A stretch of DNA of 64,000 nucleotides from Mansonella perstans (taxonomy: Eukaryota; Nematoda; Chromadorea; Rhabditida; Onchocercidae). Under the pieces are notes generated by a model, which had not been told where the DNA came from, ran no database searches, and was given only the letters and a program-made list of their open reading frames with translations. A program made the translations under genes and the position numbers. Of the stretch, positions 53,882 to 64,000 are shown one piece after another; the first letter of the stretch is position 1; each line of letters begins with the position of its first letter. Where the stretch lies: the NCBI GenBank assembly GCA_037074765.1, contig JBAMDO010000243.1, forward strand, positions 1-64,000, in the 5' to 3' direction.

Positions 53882-55990
53882 AGCTGATGAGGCGGGTCAG
53901 TGAAACGAAAAATTGTTGAATAACAAGCAAAAAGCGTACAATATGCTTTCAGATAGCTAATTAACGAGATAATTTTGAAAACTATTTTGCCAAGCGATAT
54001 CGCTGCTTTTGAAATAATCGACAACCAGGGAATTTGTTAGTTTTTAAAAATTCGTCTTCTGCCAATTTCACAAACACCACCCTTCTTTGTTTAATTCCGT
54101 TCTTTTTTTCCCGGCCTCCGTACCACCTCTTCAAAAAATTCAAAAAAAACAAAATTTTCATTGCTATTTCAAAAATTTCAAAACGGAAAACAATAAGTTA
54201 ATGATAGACGTAGTAGTACAATTGGACTTAGCGAAAACTTAAACGCCTGGATGATGATAATTTAATTTTTGCTACGCGCCCTGAAGCGCTTTGAAAACAA
54301 AAACCACTGCGTCTGTAATTATTTAAAGCAAAAATTTTCTTTTTTTATCCTCGCCGTAACAAAATGGTCAAATTGTGTGGAAAATTTTTGATAGCTTAAA
54401 AACGATTGTAAAAAAAAGAAAGAGAAAGATGAGAGAAAAGTAAAAGAGAAAAGAAAGGAAGAAATGAAAAAAAAAAGATAAGATAAAAATTGTTAAAACT
54501 TCCCTCACGTTCAACATCTGTTCTTCACACAATGAACATCTCTCCCTATCATTTACTATTATCATCATCATCATCATCATTATTATTATTATTATCATCT
54601 AAACTTACTATATATCATCATCTATCAAAGAAAACTTTAAAACAGATCGAAATATTCAAAAAAAAAAAAAAAATTTGAATTTTTTTATTTTTTTCATTTT
54701 CACTGTGTTATCATTATTTTTTTCTCGGCTTCTATAAAAATAATATCAAAATTTTTTTTCTTTTTTTGGCAAAATTTTAATAATTCAGATGTTCTAGATC
54801 AAAAATTGAATCAAAAAAGTAAATCAATCAAAGGAATATGAAATTATCCAAATTTTTGTAATACAACAATGCAACAATGCAACAATGCAAATGCATCAAA
54901 TAATAAAACGCTTTAAAAAAAAAGTAAAAAATAAAAATAATAATTTATCTAATAAAAATGATTGTGCATTATTTTTTGGGCAAAATAATTATCATAATCA
55001 TACTATTTTAATGGGAAAATTAGTTTAGTTGTAGCCATAGAACGTTGTTAGCAAATTTTAGTTTAGTAAAAAACAATGCGTAAATAATTTTAATTAATAT
55101 TTTAGGACAAAATAGCATCAATTTTCAAATCATTGGCCAATCATTTGCAATTCATACAAATTTCAGTTATATATAAAATATAGCTTTTAGAGTGAAATGC
55201 TAAATACTATAAAGATTGGAAAGTGTAGATATGATCTATTAATGATTTACATTGAATGTAACTATGATCTATTATTGATTTACATTGATATTCTATTTAA
55301 CAAGTATACTGAAAAAAAAAAAAAAAAAACAATTAACTTATTTGATCACATTGTTAATTAAACATAACAATGAAAAATGATCAAATTACTGATTACATTG
55401 ATAATTGATCGTATTTAAATTATAGCATTAACATTTTAATATTGCATAATTACACTGATTAATAATTATGCACAACTATGATAGGAAATCAAATTTGCTA
55501 ACAATTTTAATAATTATTCATACCACAGTGAGAATTAAATTTAATTATATGATAAAAATTTCGTGGATTTAAAATATATATTAATGGCAGTGATCGAAAT
55601 AATGGATATTGGAAATTGTATGGATGTTGTATGGTATATCAAATTATGAAATTTTACAAAAAAATTCCTGAATATTTTAGTACGGATCAAAAATGTTAAT
55701 TTATGAACAAATGGGAAATGATTTGAAAGACGACGAAAGGGAGTTTAGCATCCACAAAGCATATCATCAAATAGCAGCAGTTGAAAGAATCCATCGTCTT
55801 CTTCGACTAACTCTAATCACTTCAAATCTTCAATAAGCTAAAACTTTGATGGATTACAAGCGCCTATTTTCGAACTTTTTCACTTAACGCTTTCAATTCG
55901 GTTCGATAAGAGAAGTTCGAAGGTGGAGTCGAACTGTTCCATTTCCAAACATTAGCATTTTTCCACACCATTTTATATATCCACACTAAT
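53882..55990. other. let-2 upstream region
   Basis: The let-2 promoter is expected just above 53881. The sequence is A+T-rich with an ATC/ATT trinucleotide repeat at 54556-54600 and purine runs around 54415-54480. No coding region or clear core-promoter element can be supported. Confidence 0.5.
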
Positions 55991-55994
55991 CTAC

Positions 55995-56005
55995 ATGTGT
56001 GTATG

Positions 56006-56057
<52 letters not shown>

Positions 56058-56164
56058 GGTGTGTATGTATTTCTGTGCGTATATGTGTATATATGTGTAG
56101 AAGGTATACTAGACATGTGTTCTGGATGTGTGCGTGTGTATGTATGTGTGTGTGTGTGTATGTA

Positions 56165-56207
<43 letters not shown>

Positions 56208-56289
56208 ATGTGGAAACGTTTGTATATTTATGTGAATGTATATTTGTATACATATGTGTGTATTGTATGTGTATGTATGTATCTCTCTC

Positions 56290-56346
<57 letters not shown>

Positions 56347-56395
56347 ATGTATGTGTGTATGTATGTGTGTATGTATGTGTGTATGTATGTGAACG
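55995..56395. repeat. compound (TG)n / (TATG)n microsatellite cluster
   Basis: About 400 bp made mostly of TG and TATG units: long TG runs at 56008-56055, 56142-56205 and 56296-56330, then TATG/TGTATG repeats to about 56390. It opens several long frames (for example minus 56586-55864) that read only His-Thr or Cys-Val and are not genes. Confidence 0.9.
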
Positions 56396-58006
56396 CTCAA
56401 ATATTTGCAATAAGTTTTAAATTTCAGCAATTTTATAAAAAAAATACTGTGTGTATGCATGTATGTCTGCGTATATTCGAGACTTTCTAATAATGCATTT
56501 TTTGCAAACATACCATTGATTAGCATGCAGTAAAATGCAACAACTACTACAGTATAGCATATTACACTTGTAAGATATAATTGCACATTTGCAAAATGAC
56601 TTATTTGTATATTTAAACTGCTTCTTTCAAATTTAAATTTTTAAAATTGAAAAATTTTAAACTTTAAACTTTTTATTACAAGTGGAGAAAAGAGTTTAAA
56701 AAAAATGAAGCAAAAATATTTTACCTTAAAAAAAACTTTTTTTTTTTTTGATAATATAATAGCAATAGTTTAAATATAAGTGCAAAATGCAGCTGCAGTT
56801 TGTATTTTGCAAGTTCTAAATAGCAATAAAATGCAAGGAAGATTTGTTAAATTTAGATATAATATATAACATTCCTTCATCCTGTCATTCAATTCATTGA
56901 TTTGAAAAAAAAATTTTACAATTTATTGATTTGAAATAAATTTTTTTTGGAATTGATACAGTTAAATTTTATTACAAAATAATTTGAATCATAAAAATTT
57001 CGAGAACATTTAAACTTTTACTTCAATTTAATAAAAAAGACAAGGAGAAAGAGAGAGAAAGAGAAAGGAAAAGAAATGAAAAAAGAAACTGAAAAAAAAG
57101 AGACGAGGAAAAAATTGTGCAAAATAATTGCTGTCATATCACATACACATACACACATACACATACCATACAGACATACACACATACACACAACAAACAA
57201 ATCCACTATCTATAATGATAAAGTTATTTTACAAAAAAAGAAAAAAAAATTTCGAATTAATGAAATTTCGAAATTTCACATATTATCTCTGCATCTATAT
57301 TTATTGCATAAACTTTTCAGGATATTTTTTTATCAAACTTTACCCAAACTGTAATGAAATTTTAAAATAAAAAAAAAAAAAAACATAGAAAATCTTTTGA
57401 TCATTTCCAGTATTCCCATACTATTATCCTGAATAGTAAGTAAAAAAAAGTTACTGTAATTTTTCTTCATTTAAAATTATAACAAAATGAAATTCAATAT
57501 ATTATTCTGAAATTTTTAAAATTTTAATTAAATTTTCAATATGCAAACTTTATTTTATCAAAAATATCAATAAGTGAAAAAATGAAAATTGAATTAAAAA
57601 CATCTGTTACCTTTTTTATTTCATTGTAATTAAAACTGATGATTACTTACAGACGATTTGTCATTCTATAAACAATTTTTTTTTTTTTTGAGTTTTTTAC
57701 GGCGCTTAGCTTTACATCCGGCATGCAATTAGCATTAGACGAAACAGAAACATTCCGATTTCAGTTTTTCTGTTGCAGACATGTCCGGAATAAATGAATA
57801 AATGAATCACCATCATTAAAACATTACAAATGAAAAATGTTAAAATGATTCATTAAGAAAAATAATAGAAGGTGAAATGCATTCACATTTTAATCCATTG
57901 CAACAATTATTATTGAATTAAATTAATCAATAAATAAATAAATAATGTGCTGAAGAAAAAAAAATTCATCACCATTGAATTTAAGTGTATTAAAAGAAAA
58001 CTACAT

Positions 58007-58133
58007 CATTACGGTATGTTTAAATATATGAACGACATTACTACAGTGCTACTAAATATTTAAGCGACATTATTACAGTATCATTCAATATATGAACGAC
58101 GTTATTATGGTAATATTAAATATACAATCAAAT
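58007..58133. repeat. 32-bp tandem repeat, about 3.7 copies
   Basis: Units follow the pattern ATTA(C/T)TACAGT, then an A+T-rich middle with AATAT(A/T)T, then AA(C/G)GAC. Three nearly full units and a partial one are readable, each 30-32 bp and diverged. Confidence 0.65.
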
Positions 58134-61100
58134 CTATTGAGGTGGAAGAAATTGAAAACGGAAAATATCCTTTTTGATTCCCATATTACAGGTATATCAA
58201 GCAGTATTTATTGATTATAGAAATTGAAAAATTAATGATTGATGTACTTGGAATGATTGGAAATTAAATCAAAACAAAAGTTTTTATCCATGATCTACAG
58301 AATACAGAAACAGTTACTTTCCATCCATTAGTAAATTTGAACAATTCTTTTGAATCTTTTTTCTGCTTCTTGCTGAAATCATTTAAAGTTCTAAGAAGTG
58401 TAAACAAAAAAAAAGAGATGAAATTGGGAAAATCAAAGAAATGCAACAATGATTTTTTCTATACAAATGAACCTTTTTTTTTTCGCATGTAAGAAGAAAA
58501 AAATTAAGTATTTCGGAAAATTTCAAAATCCAGCAGAAAACAAAGAATGAAACTTTTCTGACGTGAAAAGGTAAAACTTTTCGACAGAAAAAATGAAGCT
58601 TTTTTACGATTTTAATTAGCATCAATTAAACATTGCTATTCACTTTGCATTTTTTTTTTTTTGCAAGCAAAAATTGCTTAGTATCTGAGCAGCACATAAT
58701 GATATTTATGCACTAATGCGCAAATTTCTTAAAAATTGTTTGAGAATTATTTTTGAATTGTTGAAATTTTTACATTTAAGGAAAAAAAATTCCAGAAATG
58801 TCTTAGTTCATTATTTTTTTTCTGGTCATTGGAAACTTCAACATTTCATGCATTGTGAAATAATAAAGCGGTTATTTTAAGCATTATATTTTTGATCAAA
58901 AGATTTAATTAACAAATTATCTTTTTTGATTATTAAAATGTTTATTTTTTGAAGAAATCTTACATTAGCTTTGTAAGGCAATTTAGAAAGGAATTCTTAA
59001 AAATTTATTTTCACGAAGTCGAGAATTTTTTATTTCAAGTGAAAACTTATAAGTTAAGATTCTGTCTCATTTTTTTCATTTCTCTTTTCTCATTCCATTC
59101 ATCAATATTTTTACCAGTTTAATAGTCAGACTAGGCTTATTATTCTTTATTTTTTTTTTTTTTTTTTTTTTTTTTACCATAACAATCTGTTAAAAAGTCT
59201 TAATCATGAAATTTCATAATTGGATTGGCTGATCAAGTGCTTAAAACATTTTATATATCAGTTATTTTCATCCAATAACAATGACCAATTTAGAACCATC
59301 AAAACATTTGCAGTTTGTGCAACTGAAAAAAAAATTTCTTTTTTTCTAGACCAGTCTTACCAATTTGAATCAGTCATACCAGTTCGGATTAATCTTATCA
59401 ATTTGGGCCAGTCTTATCGCATCAATTTTAGTATTGTCTTAAAATACTGTTTTTTTGCCGCTTCAATTTAATTAACGCAATTTGAAAAAAAATATATTAA
59501 ATTTCTTTCGTACAATTTTTTATTTAGCTTTCAAAAAAAAGAAAGGAAAAAACGAAAGAAAATAAAAACAGAAGAAAAAAAAGAAAACTTTTTGTTTAAA
59601 TTTCACTCACTGAAAAAGCAATTAATTTATCACAGCAATTTCTGTGTGAACGTTTTTTCAGTCTGTTAAAAAAATAAAATAAAATAAATTTTTTTAAAAA
59701 TTGAAATTTAAATAATTTTTTTTTGAAAGCGAAAATTAGTTTCATTTTTTAAAGATTAATTATTTAAATGCCAATATCTCCTTAAATATCAATACTTCCT
59801 CAAACATCAGTACCTTCGCATTACCTGCTCAAATATCAATCAATATCGGCAAAATACAACTAAATACGCCCAATTTGAAATTTTGAATTTTTTAACGGAG
59901 TGTTAGGTTAAGTTGGTAGTAATAACGACCAGAGTTATGCATGATAATTATAATAAGCATTAATGAAGCTTTATTGCTTCAAATATTTATTTTCAGACGG
60001 CTTATTATATGTCGATGTCGAAGTTTGAAAGAATTTAAGATTGACTATAATGGCGCAAATACATAACATTAATCAAGTACTCAAGTATATTTTGATCCTC
60101 AATTTAGTGCCTGCGCAATTGCCACAATTCCTAATTCAATTCGAATTGGTCACCAAGAATCGTAAAATATGTTATGGCATTAAATTTAAAAAAATGTTTT
60201 TTCTTTGGCAGTATTAGAAATTTTACAAATTTCAAATTATCTTAAGCCTCAATTATTTTTTGGGCAACTTTTTTTTAAAAAAAGTTTATCGTTTTTTAAT
60301 TTCATTGCGGCATTTATCCTTTGTTATTGATTTCCGATCATTTCGAAATATATACAATTGTGAAATTCGATCAAAATCGAAATTTGAAAATACGGACATT
60401 GGAAGGTGAGTTTTTATGAAATTTGTTGAAATCATTATAAAGTAGGTTAAAGTAAGTTTCTGTGAAATTTGCTAAAATCATTATAATAAGAGAAATTTTA
60501 TCTGATTATGTTTAGTACAATTGTTAAAAGTTAATAAATTAGGTTCGAAAAAAAAATTAAAAAACTAAAGAAAAAAGGAACTTTAATTTATGATATAAAA
60601 TGTCACACTACGTCAAAAATGGTGACGTTAAAAAGCAAAAAACATTAAAACTTTTTTTTTAATTTACTTGTGCTTTTTGGAAGTCATAATTGCTTTTCAC
60701 TTTTGTTTTTCTTCTTCTTCCTTCTCTCTTCTTTCTATATTCTTTCCATTTCCTTTTTCTTTCTTTCATTCTTATCAAGTTAACATGAGAAAAAAAACGA
60801 TACGAATTAATTGAAATAATTTTAAAATTTATACAACAAATTGAATTTTAGAGAATTACGCTTAAGAAGTCTGTAAAAATGTGTAACATTATAGCTCATA
60901 TAGCTATATATATATATATATATATATATGAAATTATAGTGTCTCATATATAAATATATAGTTCAAATGTGCCATTTGAAAATAATTAGCTATTTTCGTG
61001 AAAATTATGTTCGGAGAAAATGGTAGAATTATTGATTTGGAAAAAATTTCTTATTAATTTAGCTCAGCTTCATAAAAGAACGATTTGTAAGATTTCATTC

Positions 61101-61143
61101 ACACGTTTGACACGTTTGAACGTTTGACATCAACTCGCTATGA

Positions 61144-61437
61144 GAAGCTAAGAAGCCAAAATTTGTGGACAGGCAAATGAAATTTGCAATTGATACAGCG
61201 GAAGAAAACGTAGCCCGTGACCTCATAAAAGCGGGGTTTTTTTTTAATCCACCGTATGACATTCTATGGATAATCTTAAAGTTAAGAACAGAATTGTATA
61301 CATTGCATATCTTCATGTTTCCAGATTAGATATTCAGAGTAAACAATTTGTGGTGGTTGAGGTTGCGATACTGTTTCAGAGAATTTTGTAAATCTCTTTT
61401 AAAAAGTTCCGTATGTTGCGGCCATCGTATATGCATG
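61144..61437 (+). pseudogene. coding-like stretch with one internal stop, family unknown
   Basis: One plus frame reads KFVDRQMKFAIDTAEENVAR, then DLIKAGFFFNPPYDILWI and more, to a TAG at 61327. It then continues open for about 36 codons (for example VNNLWWLRLRYCFREF) to a TAA. The composition looks like protein, not low complexity, but no start, splice sites or family are recognised. It could be a decayed exon or chance. Confidence 0.25.
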
Positions 61438-63524
61438 CATTAAGGTGATTTCTCAAGCACGTCTGAATAAGGAAGATTACGGAATATATATTTATCTATA
61501 TATTATTTATCTATATGGGAATGTCTTCTACCTTATTTATGACAATCTTTCCTCCAATATGTAAGCCGGGTTGAGCTATTGCAAATGTTCAAAGGTAAAG
61601 AAAGACAATCTCTTATCATCGAAGCAATAATTATCTGACCCAGCAATAGGGTAACTGACCCAACAGCGGGTATCTGTGAACAGGGTGATTAGTGATTATT
61701 TTTTTCTTTTATTTTTTGATGATCATTTGTGATACAGAAAAATGGTAGTAATATTTGTTAATATTCATTGATAAAAATTTCTCTCCATTTATGTTCACTT
61801 AAACTTTTAGATCAGTTATTTAATTAAAAATACCGAAAAAAGTTGTGATTAATGAGAGAGAGAGTACTTATTAATTAAAAAAAAAAATTCTTACTGAAAA
61901 TAGTTTTAATTAGAATAATTAGTTTTTAACTTATGATTGATTATCTTGATAATGACACTGATACATCGTTAACAGGAAATTAATAAATTCGAAAATTTTA
62001 CTTATAATTTACAAACTAAAAATTTATTCATCAAGTGAAACCTATAATTAACAAAATTTAATGCTTGCCATGACTTTTTCTATCTATTACCATACTATTT
62101 GATATTTTCAATTAAAAATAAGATAATTAATTTATTAACCACATGTTTTTTTAATAGAAACAGAATTAAAATTGTTTTGTGCATCATCATTTCGCTTTGC
62201 AAATTTTTTTTTTTTTTTTTGCATTATTAGTGCTAGTGAATTAATTAATAACTTTTTCATATGGCGACATATACGTTGTGCAAATTTGAATGACTCATTC
62301 ATTTTACAAAACCTGAAAAAGTTATATTTTGAAGGAAAATTTTTTGGTTGAAAAATCAATCAAGTTAATTAATTGCTACCTTTGGAAATTAATTAGCCAA
62401 CGTTTATTTAGCAAATAATTAATTAAATCAACAACAACAAAAAATTTTCCATACAGCAAACACATGTTTTTTTTTATTTTTTTCAACGAATTTTTAAATT
62501 TTTACAACTTTTAGCGGCAAAAATTCTCGAGCTTTTTTTTTTTGGTCTACTTTTCATCTTTTTTTCGTTCCGTTTCCTTCGTTCGTTTCTTCTTTCCTTT
62601 GTTTAAACTTTTTAATTTTTAAAGCTAGTAATTATTTACACTTCCTTCTTCTCCTGCTCTTTCTCTGTCTCTCACTCTCATTGTTTCGCTGCTATTTATT
62701 ATGTTGCAGAAAAACAAACAAAAATTTTCCACCATAGCGATATATTTTATTCAGAAAATAAAAATTGACCAAAAAAAAACAGAAAAACAGAAAGAAATTT
62801 GAGAAACGAAGAAAATTTCAGGAATCTTTTTTCAGATTAATTAATTACTTCAATCTTAAATTTAAGTAATTATTTCAGTCCATTTCATTACTGACATATA
62901 CCAATGCATATATGTTTAATCATTTAATTATTTGACCTTTTTGACTAAATCAATCAATCACATCAGTACTGGTTATTGCTTTAATTTTAAGGGGACATCT
63001 CTCACATTCCCTCTCTCTCGCCCTCTTTGTCCCTTTGCAATGATAATGATATTTTTATCACTATCTTCTAAATCAAATTACTTGTCCTACGTTTTGACAT
63101 TTTAATGAAAACGTATGTTATTAATTTAAAAAGTAGTAAAAGTATTTAAAGAAAAAAATAAAGCTCAGTTAAGTGTTAATTTTCAAATGTCGAAATTTCA
63201 AATAATTGAAAATTTTGATTTGAAAAAAATTAAAATTTCAACATTTGCAAATTATTATATTTATTGAACAATATACATTTAATATTAAAAAAGACTGATG
63301 TAGTTGAACTGATTTTTTCCAGTATATTAAAATACATAAATCTGAGTTTAATAAATTTAAAAACTGAATGATCATTTTAAAGTATTTCAAATTTTTAGCT
63401 ACCAAAAAAAACAAACTAATTTTTCCATCCTTTATTTCTTTCAAGAACACAAAAAAAAAATCTTTTAGCGTTCATTTCAAGCTAATCTAACAAACAAACA
63501 AGTTCATTTTCAACTTTACATATA

Positions 63525-63625
63525 CACACACATACACGCATATAAACACACACACAGACACACACATACAAACACATACGCACACACATACATACAACAC
63601 ACACACACATATATATATATATGCA
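63525..63625. repeat. (CA)n and (TA)n microsatellite
   Basis: Interrupted CACACATA-type units from about 63525 to 63610, followed by a short TA run. Confidence 0.85.
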
Positions 63626-63864
63626 TAAATAAAAATTTTAAAATGATCATTTCAATTTTTAATGATATGAAATATCGTAAGTATAGCTAAGAAAATATCA
63701 ATGACTGTTCAATTTTCTTTTTTTTTTGTTATAAGTAATTTTTATGTCAAAATTAAAAATCAGTAAAAAAAAAGATTTATAAAAAACAAATTAAAAGAAA
63801 CCATCGCCGAGAGGCCTTTTTTTTATTTCCTGTTTTAAAAATAAAATTTTATTCATCTCGGGTC

Positions 63865-64000
63865 TTGTATGTGTATGTATGTATGTATGTATGTAGGTAT
63901 GTACGTATATATATATGTATGTATGTATATATGTATGCATGTATATATGTATGTATGTATGTATGTATGTGTTTATATCTGTATAATGTATGTAAATGTG
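63865..64000. repeat. (TATG)n microsatellite at window end
   Basis: TATG/TATA units from about 63868 to at least 63970, with internal TA runs; it tapers off toward the window edge. Confidence 0.85.

Larger units (their letters stand above)
56396..63520. other. gene-poor A+T-rich region
   Basis: No gene is supported. Noted items: a CA repeat (57141-57195), a 32-bp tandem repeat (58007-58133), a T run (59149-59176), short CCAGTCTTA(C/T)C-type repeats (59348-59420), a TA run (60905-60930), and a coding-like stretch with one stop at 61144-61437. Confidence 0.5.

Noticed and set aside
55864..56586. 240-codon minus ORF and overlapping plus ORFs
   Set aside because: They read almost only His-Thr or Cys-Val because they run through the TG/TATG microsatellite.
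61201..61260. Possible structured ncRNA in a GC-richer patch
   Set aside because: No tRNA, snRNA or spliced-leader landmarks could be matched; a decayed coding reading fits better.

Overview
This is eukaryotic nuclear DNA from a nematode, most likely a spirurid or filarial-type worm. The reasons are very high A+T, genes split into many small exons with TTTTCAG-type acceptors, acceptor-like sites 10-40 nt before several start codons (as expected for spliced-leader trans-splicing), and two nematode genes that can be recognised to orthologue level: an ACE-1 type acetylcholinesterase and the alpha-2 chain of type IV collagen (LET-2). I see no bacterial genes, CRISPR arrays or tRNAs. The species cannot be fixed from the sequence alone.

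Layout. 1-16 kb is a compact housekeeping cluster: SF3B6/p14 (minus, 3' end outside the window), the SUB1/PC4 coactivator (minus), the OTUD6B-like deubiquitinase (plus), an ELMO-domain (ELMOD) protein (plus) and an ARGLU1-like RS/coiled-coil protein (minus). SUB1 and OTUD6B are divergent across about 870 bp that hold a 24-bp minisatellite. ELMOD and ARGLU1 are convergent. 16-28 kb is a gene desert with diverged tandem repeats and a degenerate BEL/Pao retrotransposon fragment lying between direct repeats. 28-32.8 kb carries ace-1 (plus, 11 exons). 35.7-53.9 kb carries let-2 (minus, 27 exon positions, two first introns spanning about 7 kb), convergent with ace-1 and hosting a LINE reverse-transcriptase scrap in one intron. 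53.9-64 kb is upstream of let-2: A+T-rich, with dinucleotide repeats and no gene I can support.

For the six complete genes I rebuilt exon structures by hand; each model closes in frame with a total length divisible by three (121, 289, 310, 231, about 621-626, and 1764/1765 codons). SF3B6, the seventh, is cut by the window edge. SF3B6 and ARGLU1 act in pre-mRNA splicing, SUB1 in transcription, OTUD6B in ubiquitin removal, ELMOD probably as an Arf/Arl GAP. ACE-1 ends acetylcholine signalling at synapses and LET-2 builds basement membrane.

Most notable observations: a homologous pair of in-phase let-2 exons separated by 49 nt that look mutually exclusive; two apparent GC-AG introns (ELMOD, ace-1), the second at a 30-bp in-frame duplication of the exon edge; two perfect intronic hairpins and an unexplained coding-like segment in ARGLU1; and a coding-like segment just after ELMOD that a strong donor in the terminal exon could reach.
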